Shown: positions 25,501-39,750, counted from the first letter of the stretch. The stretch: DNA of 64,000 nt from Syngnathus acus (GCF_901709675.1 NC_051100.1:124001-188000); one strand, 5' to 3'. Notes: generated from the letters alone by a model not told the origin. Numbers and translations are program-made.

Positions 25501-27581
25501 TTCCTTCATACATTTGGGCAACAAAAGTTGACTCAACATTTGGAAAAAAAAAACCCAAGTGATTTCCATATCTCTAGCAATGATTTCATGTATTGCGTTG
25601 CATTGCGTTGCATTGCATTGCATTGCATTGCTTGTGTGACGATGATGACATCCATCATTCAGGAACATCAATGATTTGTGGATGACATCATTCTTCATGT
25701 AACGTGATTTTGGTGGAAGTTACGGCGGCAACCTGTGCAGGAATAGGAAGGAACTCCGCATGTAGTCAGTAATATTGATGGATTTAAAGAAAAACTGACA
25801 TCAGCAATGCATGCGGATGGTTTGTCATCGGAACACAATTGTTTCATTGCCACGCATGAAGACATTTCATTTGATGTTTTTACAAAATGAAGAATGCGAA
25901 ATCAAAAAATGCTTCAATTGAATGAGTCGACAATGAGAAATTGAAATTGGCTCCATTCTGCGTTGAAAATCAGCATTTGTTGACCACTTGGGGGCACTGC
26001 TAACAAGTCCTCGAGTCCTCACGTCAACATACCCTGATGAAGGATGAGGTTGGAAAAAAAAGAAAGATTCATCATCCGTTTATCGGGGAAAGACGAAAAT
26101 CCCATCTCTTTCACAAGGGCAATGTATTGTGGGAATGAAAGGCATCCCATCCTGACAGATATTGCTTCCTACGAAAGCCTGAATGGCCAGCAGCCAGCTC
26201 ACTTTCCGTCAGCGTCACAGACTGTCGACAAAAGTTGTTTGCTCATCATCCTCATCAAATCGTTGCTGTTGGATTGGAGCAGCTCTGCCGCCGCCGAGCT
26301 CGGCAGGGTGGCCGCGTTCCCCGCCCGCGTAGGCCCGCTATTCTACGGCCCCTCGGCAGGGGGGGTCGTGGCAGGGCAGGGCAGGGCAGGGCAAGGCAGG
26401 CAGGGCAGGCAGGGGTTCAATTGCTACCTTTGTTTGTTGATTCTCAGGGATGCTAGTTGCGCTCAATAAAATGGATGAAAGTGATCTGGCCTCAGCGGAA
26501 TTGCCAAAGGCAGAAGGTGTGATTTTTCCCACAAGCTGCTTCTATAGACGGGCTCGAGCAGTAGCCTCGTTTAATCCATTTACAGTCTGCTGCTGCTGCA
26601 GGCATGCAAATTTCAGAGCCAGTGCAATAAACGTGTCGTACTGTCTGTCGTTCGTCGTCACAAACCAAACGCAGCTTACCAGATCAAGTGATCCCAAGGG
26701 ACTGACTAGCTTCCAGTGTCCTTGTGTCTGAAAACGCCGGGTTAATCCAATGCGGAAGGCTTTAAGCAGATTAATGTCAAGTATTGTCAAGTGCCTTTTA
26801 TTGGTGGCTCTTTTGAAGAACGCTCAACAATCAGCTTACTGTCATGTCAAACAAATGTTTGGGCTCTCTGCAACTCATTTGTATGATTGTCAAGAGTGCT
26901 AAGCAACACATTTTGTAGCCCATTTCCAACAAATGGGAGGTCGGTCAAGCATGAGCACAGAATGGTTTGGTCGAGATGTCGAAGCCCATTGTAATGTGAC
27001 TGACTGGCTGGCTGACTGACTGGTTTAGGAGCAGATAGTTTACACAGGTTACAACAGATCAGCTAGTCAGAGGGTCCAATGCATTTCTCTCATAGCAGCT
27101 ATGGCTCATAAATAGGATTTTCCTCAATGGCCACCTCTGGATCTCAGCAGCAAGTCACGTCCTATGTGTGGAGACAAAAAAGCCACAGCACCATCCCAAG
27201 TCGGATTTGGGGAAATTACAAGCTCAGCAACGTATTGCAAAGCTAAAGCGGGGTATCGCGTGCGCTGAACCGAACCGACCCGCCGGGCGGCCGCCAGCGC
27301 TCGCTCCTCGCCTCGTCTGGTCCGGAATACGAGACCGCGTGGATGATTGACGGAGCCAGGGTGACGATGAACACGGGCTAAGCAATCAATCTGAATGTGA
27401 CACAATGCGAGTCACAAAGTTCCAATCAGCTCTACAGGAGCCGTTTGCGCCCCTGCTGGCTGGCAAACAAACACAACGGCGGAGAGAAATCACAAATCAA
27501 CAAGTAACAACCGTTCCACTGTCAATAAATAGAGCTCCATTGATGAGAAGTTCACATTGCAGCAACCATATGTATGGTTGC

Positions 27582-27657
27582 CTGCCTGCCTGCCTGGCTG
27601 CGTGGCTGCGTGCCTGCCTGCCTGGCTGGCTGGCTGCCTGGCTGGCTGCCTGGCTGG

Positions 27658-27692
<35 letters not shown>

Positions 27693-27693
27693 G

Positions 27694-27732
<39 letters not shown>

Positions 27733-27790
27733 CCCGCCCGCCCGCCTGCCTGCCTGCCTGCCTGCATGCCTGCCCACATGCCTGCCCACC
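27582..27790. repeat. (GCCT/GGCT)n array with GCCC and GCAT variants
   Basis: About 50 tetranucleotide units. Gives spurious ACLP/GRQA frames in several phases. Confidence 0.95.
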
Positions 27791-28710
27791 TGCTCGGGTT
27801 TCATCTGGGCGCCTCGTACGAAAGGCAAGAGTATTTCCTCTCAGCTCAAGCAAAAGCCGAAGAGGAAAAACAAATCAAAGTACAGATTGCTTTGATCAAC
27901 TTTCCTCGGACCTTGGTGCTGCGTTACCCGGCTGCTGAAAGTGGCTGCATAGAACGTGGAAGGGAAGGCTGGGGGGCGGGGGTGGCGTAGGGTGCGTTGC
28001 AACTACAGATGACTCACGCTCCTCAGCCTCCTGACCTGCTGAGGTCTATCCAGGGCTGCTGGAGAGGAGCTCCAAGCTCAGAGCAATGCATTGGAATCAA
28101 ATCAATGAATCAAATCATCTAATAAAGGGGAAATCCAAGCAGTAGCAAACAAGTAGGTATTTATTCTCAGTATTTCATGACATATTTCAATAAATATTTC
28201 ATCCTTTTTTACACGTCAAATAAAATATATCCTTTTTTATGTATCAAAACAGACATACAAAGAACAAGCGAGTTGGAGGGGAGGGCCAATGAGTATGTCC
28301 AAGATGGATTTTTTTCTTTTACACCTTAATGTCATAATAGTACTCAGCGCTGATATTCAAACGTAGCTTCCTGTGTTTGCCGCATATTCCCTCATAAATG
28401 AACGAATGAACACGGTCATTGGCCAGTGAACTGCGATCAATCTGTTCAAGTTACAGTTCAAGGGACACAATCAAAAGAGATATTGAAAAAACAACAAGGC
28501 TCTACTAACTGGTCAATAATAATTCAATAAGTTCTGTGCTTCTAAAAAATAACTCACTATTTTTGATTTTATAGTCAGGAATTAAAAATCTGATGTACAA
28601 AAATAGAGTTCTTGTCTATTTACAGTCCCCCCCCCCCCCCAAAAAAAAGAATACATCCACTACACATAGCAGAAGAGAGCACTGAATCAACTAGTGATGA
28701 TAAATGTAGC

Positions 28711-28858
28711 AGCCTGGCTCAGCCTGCCTCAGCCTGGCTCAGCCTGCCTCAGCCTGCCTCAGCCTGCCTCAGCCTGGCTCAGCCTGCCTCAGCCTGGCTC
28801 AGCCTGCCTCAGCCTGGCTCAGCCTGCCTCAGCCTGGCTCAGCCTGCCTCAGCCTGGC
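28711..28858. repeat. 10-bp minisatellite GCCTGGCTCA / GCCTGCCTCA
   Basis: About 15 units; the G and C variants alternate, giving a 20-bp higher-order period. It begins about 40 bp downstream of the fgf8 stop codon, so it would be transcribed in the 3' UTR. Confidence 0.92.
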
Positions 28859-28900
28859 AGTTTGTTTCCCTTCTGCCTGCCTCAGCACTTTTTGGATTGC

Positions 28901-31900
28901 TCAGCGCTCTGCGGAGTAGCGCGCACGTTTAGTCCTTTGGTTGAAGGGGTAGTGAACAAAGTCAAAGGGTCGCCGGTGGCCGGGGTGCGCGGGCTGCTGA
29001 CCCCTGGGCAGTCTCTTCATAAAATGGACCTCACGCTGGTGCTGGCGCGTCCGTGAGCCTTTTCGCGGCCGTCCTCGACGGGTGAAGGCCATGTACCATC
29101 CCTCGTAGCGGGCGTTCCTCAGCGCCGTGTAGTTGTTCTCCAACACAATCTCGGTGAAGATGCAGTCGCGCCCTTGTCCGTTTTTCTGCACAGTCAGAGT
29201 GATGCGCGCCATTTGATTTGCTTTTCAAAAGCCCAATTGGAAGTGCCTGCACCCTGCATGCACAGACACATGCTAACGCAATGATGCCTCCTCCCCTCGT
29301 TCTGGAAATGCAGCATATGTTACTTACATTACAACTGGGGAGGGCGGTTGCTTGGGGTGAAAACAGCCACTTTTCACTTACAAATTGTTGATTGACTGTC
29401 GGTATGGCTTGTAGGAATTTGAGTGAAGTGTTCCTCTTCATTGGTTGATAACATTGCGTAGTTTCAAGGATAATTTATGACTCAACTCGCTGGACAAGAA
29501 GTGGTAGCGCACCGACTCGATTGCAAAATAGGAGATGCAATCTTATGAACAGGTACATCCAAAATACTCTTTCTGTTGTATCTTTTTTTTCTACATGGGT
29601 CTGGGACATGCTGTAATTGAGCTACGGGCAGATGGTATACGAGGCAGGGTGCTAGCTAGGTGGGTGGCCGGCCACGCTCTTTATGTGTGTGTGTGTGTGT
29701 GTGCGTGTGTGCGCGTGTGCGCGTGCGCTGAGAAGGGAGGGAGGTAGGGAGCAGATCCGTGAAATTATTCTTACCTATCTTACCGCCATTTAGATCATCA
29801 CTTTTCCATTGGACCTTGACCTATGCTATTAAATGTGTTCATTCACAGTCTTGTGAATTCAGATGTCTCTCATCTTGCATCATTGATGTTTGCTTCATCT
29901 TGCTTTGTGTCAACATGAAACATCATTAAAACTAGACATTTGTTCTTATGAATTGAGCTCACATGACCTTTGACATTTGACCCGAGAGCCAACAACAACA
30001 ACAACAACAAGAAGGAGAGTCATGGGAGTTCTCACCTTGCCAATGAGCTTCCCCCTCTTGTTCATGCAAATGTAGAGGCCGCTCTGGGCTCCCTTGATAC
30101 GCACGCGGCTTCCAAACGTATCCGTCTCCACGACGAGTTTGGCTGAGCAAAAAAGAAAACATTGTCACTAACAAATGATGCCGCTGCCGCTGCCGCCGCC
30201 GCCGCCGCACGCTAATGAGAGAGAAGGCTTTGAGCAACTATGTTTCTATGACTATGTTCATCAGCTACATGACCGCCGCACGTGTGCATGCAGGTCTGAA
30301 ATTCAGTTTCAGCAGCCTTTCTTTTCCCTTTCTTCCTGTCCACACATACGTAAAACAAGAACCTGTGGAATCATTCCCTTCCATGGATTTTCGTTGTACA
30401 TGTGTGACAATGACAATAAAGATCTATTCTATTCTATCCTGAAATTCTTTCAAAAGGATATAACCAGGTGTCTTTGGAGTCTTTGAAAGTTAAAGAGGCA
30501 AGCCCGTCATCCCCATCAGGAATTTATCTTCAAATAAATCTGCATTCACATTTATCTCTATATCCCCCCAAATACTGTAACACGAAGGAATTATGGCCTC
30601 GGCTGGATTGCATTTCAGCAACATGAAAAAGGGGCCGAGATCTATGAAGCTTAGGGAATTTGCAGAGCAATAGGCCATTTTTAGTTTCCTATGCACCGGT
30701 ATCCCCCCCCAAAAGAAAACATCATCATAAATGTACAAAATTGGAGTAAATCCATATTGACTTGAAAATACTGTATCTTTATTCTATGATGCTAGTGGGG
30801 GCTGAGACTGGTGTTGAACGTAATACAAATCTATTACAAAGACCCCCGCCCTCCATATATATTTGTTGCACTGCAAAAAAAAAAGAGACATTTTGTGTCA
30901 TATTCAAATTGAGTCAATGAGGCACACTCCCTCACCTGTAACAACAAAACGACAGGGAACTGCTGTGAAGTTCCACTTCAAGCATTTCAAATTGTGAAGT
31001 GGAAATTTTAGGGACGTGGATGTAAGACTTTAATGGTTCTTCCAGACGTACAGAAAGATGTCAAGCACCCACTGCAGTCAAATACATTTGCACACGATCT
31101 GTACCTAAAATAGTCACTTGATGTTTCATCCTTTGTTAAATCAAAATATATCCAGCTCAATAAACAACTTGAAATCTACAAATATCTTGCTGGTAGTATT
31201 TTTAACGAGCAAAACTTGTCTTTGTGGCCTTTTGAAGGCAAATTTGTTTCTGTTCTATTTCTAAGATAGAATCATACCAAAATATTGACTGGAAATGGAT
31301 AATAACAAGACTGAGAACGTACATAAAGGACCATCCGACATACTTTAGCGTACAGGGCAATATATTTATGACATGCTCCAAGCAAAGGTGAACATGTAAA
31401 TTTGCCCATTTCAGCAGAACTAAATGGTTGATTTGAATTGGCTATAATGCATCTTAAAAAAAAAAAAAACACATTTTCTTCAATGTCAATAATTCGAATC
31501 TAATTCCCATTGGCGACGCATGCAGACGACGTTGCCCTTACCGTGCACATCTCCATCATCAGCCATGGCGTTGATCTTCTTGTTGGGCAGGACCTGCACA
31601 TGCTTGCCGCTGGTCCGACTGTACAGCTGGTAGATCCGGATCAACCTGCGGCTCACGCGGTCTGTCACTTTGCTCTGCTCGCTTACATGCTGCGTGAAAT
31701 TAGGCGGGGACTGATTGGTTACCTGTCAGAAATTAGATGTCATCACAATCAGTACCTCTACGTCTAAAAATGCAAACTCAATCGAATGTTTTTCTTTCTT
31801 TTTTTTTAATCGACGGCAGGAGTCGCAAACAAATTAGTTTTTGTATTATTATTATTATTTTTTTTTAATCTACGGCAGTTTGAAGGACAGCTTCGCAACA

Positions 31901-32378
31901 AACCGTAAATAAAATAAAAAAATCTAATCAAATCAAAATGTATTTGCTATTTGCTTTTCCTCTCCACCTGTCCCAGTCGGCCGTGGTAGAATGAGAGCAA
32001 GCGTATATATTTGTATCGGAGCAAGCAAAAGCCCGTGCACCGGGTCCGCTATATGTGCAACCGGCAGGGTGGCTGACCCGGCTCGGTGGGCCGCCTATTC
32101 TATTCTGCCCTCACCTTATGTTCAAATCCTAGTGGAGGTTGCGCTTAACAAATAAAGTCATTCCAAAATGAAGACTGAACGAATATTGTTGAGGTAAAAA
32201 TAAAACAACTTACCTGAGCATAGAAGAAGAATGCGAATATGTGTATAAACCTGTAATGTGCAAATGACATTTAGTTTGCGGATTTGGAATATTGACACAA
32301 GCACAGTGAAGCTGAAGAAAAAAGAAAAAAAAAGAGTAGGCATACTTACACGAATCTACATCTCGATGTAGGTCGCAT
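28901..32378 (-). CDS. fgf8: Fibroblast growth factor 8
   Basis: FGF8 is a secreted heparin-binding ligand of FGFR1-3 (c-type) that patterns the midbrain-hindbrain boundary, limb/fin ridge, heart and tail bud. Five coding exons on the minus strand: 32378-32350 (ATG 32378-32376, 29 nt), 32250-32214 (37 nt; completes the signal peptide, [12 protein letters not shown]), 31722-31542 ([15 protein letters not shown] with an N-glycosylation site, [13 protein letters not shown]), 30142-30036 ([29 protein letters not shown]) and 29185-28901 ([31 protein letters not shown] heparin-binding strand, basic tail, stop 28903-28901). The phases close exactly, giving 212 residues against about 210 in zebrafish. 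The tiny first two exons match the known FGF8 5' gene structure. Synteny with fbxw4 points to the fgf8a copy rather than fgf8b/fgf17. Confidence 0.97.
30143..31541. other. fgf8 intron 3 content
   Basis: 1.4 kb. Apart from a GCC-rich trinucleotide run at 30181-30210 and the retroposon tail near 30400, it is AT-rich with no recognisable exon. An A-run lies at 31456-31469. Confidence 0.7.
30390..30440 (+). mobile_element. Retroposon 3' tail, AATAAAGATC(TATTC)n
   Basis: TGTACATGTGTGACAATGAC followed by AATAAAG and a short ATTCT run, matching the element end at 16155-16192. Located in the fgf8 intron upstream of exon 30142-30036. Confidence 0.6.
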
Positions 32379-33500
32379 ATTGGATGGAGGGGAAAAGCAC
32401 TTTCAGGAATTGAAAGACTTGTCAGTCCAGACGTTCTTGCGTGCGGGAAATAGATCCCTCAAGCTCCAAGTGATTTGATAGAAATCCACAAAAGTCACAG
32501 AGGTGCGTGCTGCGCTGCGCTGCGCTGCGCTGCGCTCACGGACGCACAGCCAATTTGGTTTTGAGCATATTCGTGTCAAACGGACATAGTCCGTTGTTGG
32601 CCACTGAGCACACTTATTCAAGTGGATTTCAACTGGTCCTAATAGATCATGCTGGCTGGCTGGCTGGCTGGCTGGCAAAACTCTTAAGTGCACTTGCAGA
32701 AGCCGGGCAGAGAGTTGAATTGTTGGAAAAGGCGCTGCATGGTTTAGTTAATCTACTTTCATTTTTCGTTCTTTCTTTCTTTTTTTTCTTTCTTTCCTTG
32801 AAGTCCGATAGTGTTAGAAATTCGTCCGTATCATCAGACTTTACTTTTTTCTTCCGCCCGCCTGCACGCCTCGTGGTCCGTGCGGCGCGGCGCGGCGTTC
32901 AGGTGTTGTGAGTGATCCTGCGTGCGCCCGCCGGTGCGGTCCCGTCACTGGTTTGGGAGAGGTTGCAGAACTCTGACCCACTCGGCTCTGGTAGAATTTC
33001 ACACTGGACGGTGCACCTCCGCACTGACTGCTTCCAACCCTAACCCATACACACGCGCACGAACGCACGCACGCACACACATCGCTCCGCTCCGCTCCGC
33101 TCCGCTGTCAAGCGTCTCACTTGGCGCTCCTCGCCGGTTAAAATGTCAAGCTGCTCTGCGAAGAACAAGCCCCCTTTTTCTGTGGAACAAAAGCAGACAC
33201 CCCTCCTCACACCCTCCTCGCCCGTCGACCCCTCCCAGCCACCCCCTTTGACTTGAAACATCTCTTTACCTGAGAGAAATAGCCAACTCAGGGACTGAGT
33301 GCAAATGCCAACCTGCGCCATCACAGTCATCAGCCTATAATGTCGAATAAGGACAGCCTCAATTTGAGCGCAATGCAACCGCGGCGCAGTGAAAGCGCGA
33401 GCGCGCGCGCGCCGAGCGGCAGCTCCATCACTCTTCGGGCTCGCTCGGGATGCTGCAGGCAGGCACGCACGCACGCACGCACGCACGAAGGCTCACTTGT
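32379..33500 (-). promoter_or_regulatory. fgf8 upstream region with CpG-rich block
   Basis: (GCGCT)n 32512-32536 and (GGCT)n 32652-32675 lie nearest the gene. A CpG-rich block spans about 32860-33480, including (GCTCC)n 33085-33105, GCGCGC at 33399-33412 and (GCAC)n 33461-33487. Together these would fit a promoter-associated CpG island for fgf8. The transcription start was not determined. Confidence 0.4.
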
Positions 33501-34017
33501 GTGTATTGACAGAGCAACGTGACAGACATTAAAAGGATTACAAACGATTAGCGTTTTTTGAAAAAAGAGCCCTCCGTTCATTTGTAAAAGCTTGTGGGGT
33601 GAAGAACTGAACGAGCAGCCTTGTCGATCCTTTTATCTGCAACAATCCAAAGTCTTAAAAGCATGCGAGAGAGAGAAAAAGTTCGACGAAATCTGGCTAG
33701 TTACACCTCAAGTCGCCTGTTTCATTATGAAACGAGCCATTCTTATATGTGTCAATTGCGCTGGTCGAGACCATGCCTGATTAGGCTTGATTGACTGGTT
33801 CAGAGACAGGGCATTTGATGTGTATCGCTGAAACTACGCCTCACAATAAACATTCTCATCAAATTGGCCAAGCACTTGAAATGGACTTTTGAGAACACTA
33901 TTGTGACCAGTCCGTCAAGGTGAAAATACTTGATGAAACAAGTTCCAATCTTAAATGTAGGGTAAGGTCACCAGTGGGGGCTTCGTGGGAGGGAGGAAAA
34001 CTGGAAGGATGATGACG

Positions 34018-34112
34018 TGCCTGGCTGCCTGGCTGCCTGGCTGCCTGGCTGCCTGGCTGCCTGGCTGCCTGGCTGCCTGCCTGGCTGCCTGCCTGCCTGC
34101 CTGCCTGCCTGG

Positions 34113-34195
<83 letters not shown>

Positions 34196-34196
34196 A
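34018..34196. repeat. (GGCT/GCCT)n array, about 44 units
   Basis: Starts as alternating GCCT-GGCT and becomes pure GCCT for the last 90 bp. Confidence 0.95.
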
Positions 34197-35246
34197 CAGC
34201 GGGTGAGCCCTGCATCCCTCCCTCCATCCATCCATTAGCAGCCCAGCAGGGGGGGGGGCAAATCCCCTTCCCCCTCCGCTCCTGCTCGCTGGCTACTTTA
34301 CGGTCTCTCTCCGTTCCCCCAGCAGAGTTATGGAAATCAATTATTGATGACTTCACATTTGACAGCCAAAACAGAAAAGAAAGAATCAGCTAACATTGGT
34401 GGGATATTGACAAACACATCACCACGTAGTGTATTTGGAGCTCCAAAAGAACCTGGGAAAAAAAAATATTGACGCCCAAACCTTCCATCAATGGTGTTGT
34501 CCTTGGACTTGATGTGTTTATCATGGAGTGTGTATAGAGCAGAATGAATTGATACGCTTGAGTCTCAATCACTTTCATTTGATCTAACATCGTCACTGCT
34601 GGACGTACGGTAAGGCGTTGACGCTTACTACGGACACATCCTAGTCCAGCCCTCCTCCGGGCTCACGAGTTTGGCTTTCCATCCCGACACTTTTGTTTTT
34701 CGTTTTGATCATCTTTAGAAACCCTCAGGGACCTTCTCTTTGCTTGTGTTGTGTCCTACTTAACAGTCAGAAGCCACCGACTCCAATTTTAAAATGAAAT
34801 ACGGCGAGTGGGGCAGCCCAATTTGAAATGGCGCAAGATGCAGCCATCTGCCCCCCCCCTTGCTCTCACTTTGGCCAGCCAGCCAGCCAGCGCTTTGCAA
34901 AAAGATGGTGCAGCAGCAGCAGCAGCAGCATCCCCATTTGCATGGTGGCAAATTCCAGTCATGTCACTTGAAAATGATTGTAGTGAGCATATGGTGGCTT
35001 TTTTTTTTCACTGTGTCATCTAACTTCAAATGTTGGCACGCCATGACAATGACATTAGCATGAGCTGACGGGGACCGCACATGCTGCACTCTTCAAATTC
35101 CTCCAAGGGACAATCACCAAATGGGCCTGCTGTTGAATGGAGCAACATGTGTGTGTGTGCATGCACCCACGTATGCACACGCATCTACATGAAAGGTGAG
35201 TCATACTTATCCCGTTATCATAGCACGAAATAAATGAATGAATGAA

Positions 35247-35294
<48 letters not shown>

Positions 35295-35879
35295 CGAAAA
35301 AGCAGAGGGGAGGGAGAGCAAAAGAGAGAGAGAGAGAAGGTTGCAAAGGGATCCATATGATGTTCCGACCTGTTGTTTCTCCTTCAGAGAGGCGCCAGCT
35401 GTGATCATTTAATCATATGTCGCTCTCGGAGCGCAGTAGTCCACCGCCGCCGCCGCCGCCGCCACCACCACGATAGTAGTCTGACACGGCTGAACCTGCA
35501 CACACACATGACTGGCAAGCAAGGACCTAGAGAGCTACAATTGTATCCATACTGATTTTCAAATCAGTGGTTGTAAATCTTAGATTTGTCAAGGTCAACT
35601 ATAGAGTGGGGCCTTTAGTCACAATGTCAATTTCTTCAATGACATTTTCAATGACTTCCAAGAAGGCCCAGCCAGGGGAAGAGCAGGGCTGTCAAACTCT
35701 GGCCCACCAGCCAGCCAAATTTGGCCAGCCGCAATGTCATTATATTTGGCCCGCAAAGACAAATTGAGCATCGTGGCGGTACTAAAATTGCAAATTGATG
35801 TTGCTAGCCATTTTTATAAACATTCATCTTTGAAAAAAGTTCTTTCTTCATGCATTTGGGATGATCTGGGAGGTTAGCC

Positions 35880-35958
35880 GCTCGCACGCTCGCTCGCACG
35901 CACGCTCGCTCGCACGCACGCTCGCTCGCTCGCACGCACGCTCGCACACCCGCTCGCT
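35880..35958. repeat. (CGCT)n/(CGCA)n array
   Basis: About 20 CpG-containing tetranucleotides in mixed order (CGCT CGCA CGCA CGCT). Confidence 0.85.
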
Positions 35959-36077
35959 TGGGTATGTGACACTTTAGCCGTTATCTGTGCTCCACCTATC
36001 ACGGCAGGTGGCGACAGAGAAGGTTACTTGGCTATCTGCCGTGGGCTGATAACCCTGACAACTCACGGAAACCTTCG

Positions 36078-36105
36078 CCGTCATTCCAGCCGACCGGAAT
36101 GACGG
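36078..36105. repeat. Perfect 10-bp inverted repeat with 8-nt loop
   Basis: CCGTCATTCC (36078-36087) and GGAATGACGG (36096-36105) are exact reverse complements separated by AGCCGACC. The surrounding 35960-36400 is non-repetitive and moderately GC-rich and could belong to an old mobile element. Confidence 0.8.
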
Positions 36106-37483
36106 CACATTCGGAGTCGATCGATTTGCGCACCTTCACAACGGGGGGGATGGGGGCTGATACTACCCGTACTTTTGATTGTAGAAAACATCTGCCCAAC
36201 CACAGCTTTCTGCCCATGAACGAATTCATGTCCGGTCGGGGGTCAGCTTTGTACACCTGCCTGTCTTGCAGACGAATCGGAGTGTGTGTTTTGACGCAGC
36301 TCGTCTTATCAGGCCTAGTTTAGAGCGTGAACTCACTTGACCTTCTCAGAACATTCCGCCTTTTCCCTATTACACGGACTTATCAGCGGACTGAAATAGC
36401 CAGCAAGAGACATCTGAGCACACAGAACTTTGATTTGATTGGATGAACGGCGTGCCATGTTTGGTGCAAAAGACTCCATTTACCGAAGTCCAATTCCTTG
36501 TTTGGCACGCTCAAACATGGCGAATAAAAACTCTTGAATCTTCAAGCGGTCTGGTTAATTCCAAGCTGAGCTTTCTCTTTGTATGGAATTTGAAAGCTAT
36601 GGAGCATTACGCTTTGCTTTGTTTGGGATGCTTTTTCAAATTTGCAAGGTTCCTTCCCAAAACCTTTGAGCATGCTTTTATTGGATTCACAGTTGTACTG
36701 CCTGTGTGTGTGGGGGTGTGTGTGTGTGTGTGTCGGGGTGGGGGCAGGCTTGAGCAGTTGATTCATCTGATTTGACGTGAGGTGGCTCTCTGACAGAAGC
36801 TGTCACTGAAATAGCAGGGGGGTCCTTATCAATCAACCCCCGCCCGCCCGCCAATCAAATGGCCTAAACGGCCGCCTTGCAGTGCACACAGCTGTCAGCT
36901 CGCTCTTTCACTCAACCTGGGTCTGACACGCTCATTGCTCTTTTCTCGCCGTTAGAACAAGTCAAGAAGTAAGCGTGCCTTCAAAGCTGAACTTCAAATG
37001 TTCATATCAATTGACGAAGGTATTATATGTAGAAATATGAGCATTTGCTTCCCTCGACCCAACCCAGGGGATGTCGCTCAGGATCTTGCAGTTGACATTG
37101 GTGACGCATGAGCGAGCTAAGCCATCATAGGTGCTGAACTGGGAGCCAGATTGAAGGCCATCCGAGTCTCTCTCTGGTGTTTGACCCAATCGATGCAGAA
37201 AGTTGCCTGCCTGCCTGCCTGCCTGGCTGCCTGCCTGAGCCCGCCTGCCGCAGAGACACTGACTTCATTTTTGTCGTGGGCTTTTTTCTTTCAATTGATT
37301 TCATGCTCTCATCTCTCATAACATGGCCCTGCATTGGCCACTATTGTCAACAATATGCCAAGCCATGGACAACAATTAGGTTGGCAGAGAATCTTTCCAT
37401 TCTAATGGTTAGGATACCTGGAGCTACCCCTGTCACTAGCACAGAGGGTGAAATGCAGAACCTTTGTTTAGCAGCAGTGGCGG

Positions 37484-37650
37484 CGGCGGCGGCGGCGGCA
37501 CCACCAGCAGCAGCAGCAGCAGCACCAGCAGCAGCAGCAGCAGCACCAGCAGCAGCAGCAGCAGCACCAGCAGCAGCAGCACCAGCACCAGCAGCAGCAG
37601 CACCAGCAGCAGCAGCACCAGCAGCAGCAGCAGCAGCACCAGCAGCACAA
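37484..37650. repeat. GCG then CAG/CAC trinucleotide tract
   Basis: A short GGC run (37479-37499) followed by blocks of three to six CAG units, each punctuated by CAC. Opens Ala-, Ser- and Cys/Trp-rich frames in different phases with no protein-like flanks. Confidence 0.92.
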
Positions 37651-38580
37651 TGAATATGTAAGGGAAATCACAGAAAAAGAGCTGAAAGACCCCAAGCTGA
37701 GGCAATTGCCGTCAGGCTCTCACACACGCACACAGAAAAAAGACACGCAGCACTCACTCAATCAAGGGTCTGTAAGGGAAATAGTTGTTAACTGATCAAT
37801 CACCTGTAAGATGAGACTTAGAAGAGCAATCCGTCTATTGCTAATGTCACCACTCTTTCTCTCTCTCTCTCTCTCTTTCACTCTCTCACACAAACACACG
37901 TGCACACGCGCACACGCACGCACACACGCACGCACTCTCACTGTCGCACAAGCTCACACCAAAGAAAAAAATGTAATGATCTAATATTTTTCAAAAGCTA
38001 CATCCAGTACGTATTGTACAGACAGTACCACTGTATAGATATTTAAAAGCAAACGACCGTATTGTTGGCCTGGACTCCCAAATGCGCTCGGCGGCGCTTT
38101 CAATTTGCCGTCCTATTGCTGTGTTGTGGCTATTAAGGCTGTAAAGGCCATTCTCAGGGTCAAGAGAAACAAGTGGAGGGAGGATGACAACGGTGGGAAA
38201 TGCTTGTATTGTTATGCGCCGAGGCAGACACTCGTGTGTGTGTATGTGTGTGTGGGGGGGGGGGGATCCACTATTTCAGGTAGTTGTGAACTGCCGCTAC
38301 TTGTTAAGATGAGGCTCTGGGACACATTCAAGCAGCCCGGATGACAATGACTTCAAATAGGTTTCAAGGTAAACTGGCTATGCAGCAGATAAAGGCCCAC
38401 AGACTCCCTCGCTTGTGTATTGAGCTGCGTATTGGCTATTTGTCGCTTCTGGCTTTCAACAATCGTAAACGACTTGAGCAATAACAAGTGGGTGTCATTT
38501 TGGCCATTCCAAGATGAGGCCTTGGGTGAGCAACTCTCTTGTAATCAAACAGAGTGAAGCTGGGAAGCAATGCCAATGAG

Positions 38581-38959
<379 letters not shown>

Positions 38960-39750
38960 TTTTCCTTCTCTACTCAGCTCGCCAACCTGCTCCGCCCGCT
39001 GTCCCTCCACCAACAGACTGATCGCATGCATCGTCGGTGCCATCTCGTGGCTAAGCTTGTTATGTGCAGACGCAAAGGTGGAGCGAGGCGGGCAAGCGAG
39101 ACATGCATGACTTGGGGGAAAACGGTGTCGGGGAAAAAGCTTTTTAAATGGGATGTTTGAAGGATTCGAGAAGGAACGTGGGCTGTGCTCAAATGATTGG
39201 ATGCAGGATTGAAATGCAACTTTTTGACGCGTTTCTGTCCATTCATTTGAAGAGCATGTCAAACTAAAACATCTAGAGAGCGAAGAAAAAAGAAGCAACA
39301 ACATATTTTGCATGAGTCATCATGTCTGCCGTGAGTACTGCTGCTTCTGTATCGTCTGGAGTCAGTACTGCTGATTGTCCGTAGGAGGGCGCTAGCGAGT
39401 TGGGGAAGGCGCTAGAGAGTTGGGGAAGGCGCTGCCTGGGCTACACAGCTGTAGTCGGGCAATATTCCAGCGATGGATTGCAATCGGGGTTTATTCAAGG
39501 ACGGCTGCGGCAAACACCCAACAATTGCTCGCACGCATTGCATTCCTTTCTTTTGCAATGTCACGTAACTAGCAATCAGAGCAACTCAAAGCCTGAGACG
39601 AAGCTGTCACACAAAAGCACCCACACCCACATTGTCAAACAATTCGTCACGCTGTCATTGATTTCTAAGAGATGATGTTCGCTTTGAAATTGGGAACGGT
39701 CCTATTCAAAGCGTGCTAAGGGGACTGTTGTTGACTGGGCGCAACACAAT

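Larger units (their letters stand above)
24291..28900. other. fbxw4-fgf8 intergenic region
   Basis: No exon recognised in about 4.6 kb. Holds (CAGC)n 24721-24758, an enhancer-like block near 25320-25500, (TTGCA)n 25595-25631, GC-rich (GGGCA)n 26364-26412, the (GCCT/GGCT)n array 27582-27790, fgf8 3' UTR-type AT-rich DNA about 28100-28640, and a 10-bp minisatellite 28711-28858 just after the fgf8 stop. Confidence 0.7.

Noticed and set aside
33294-33345. Alternative fgf8 first exon reading MAQVGICTQSLSWLFLS before a GTAAAG donor
   Set aside because: It ends in the wrong phase for the 37-nt exon at 32250-32214. The ATG exon at 32378-32350 joins in phase and resembles known Fgf8 N termini.
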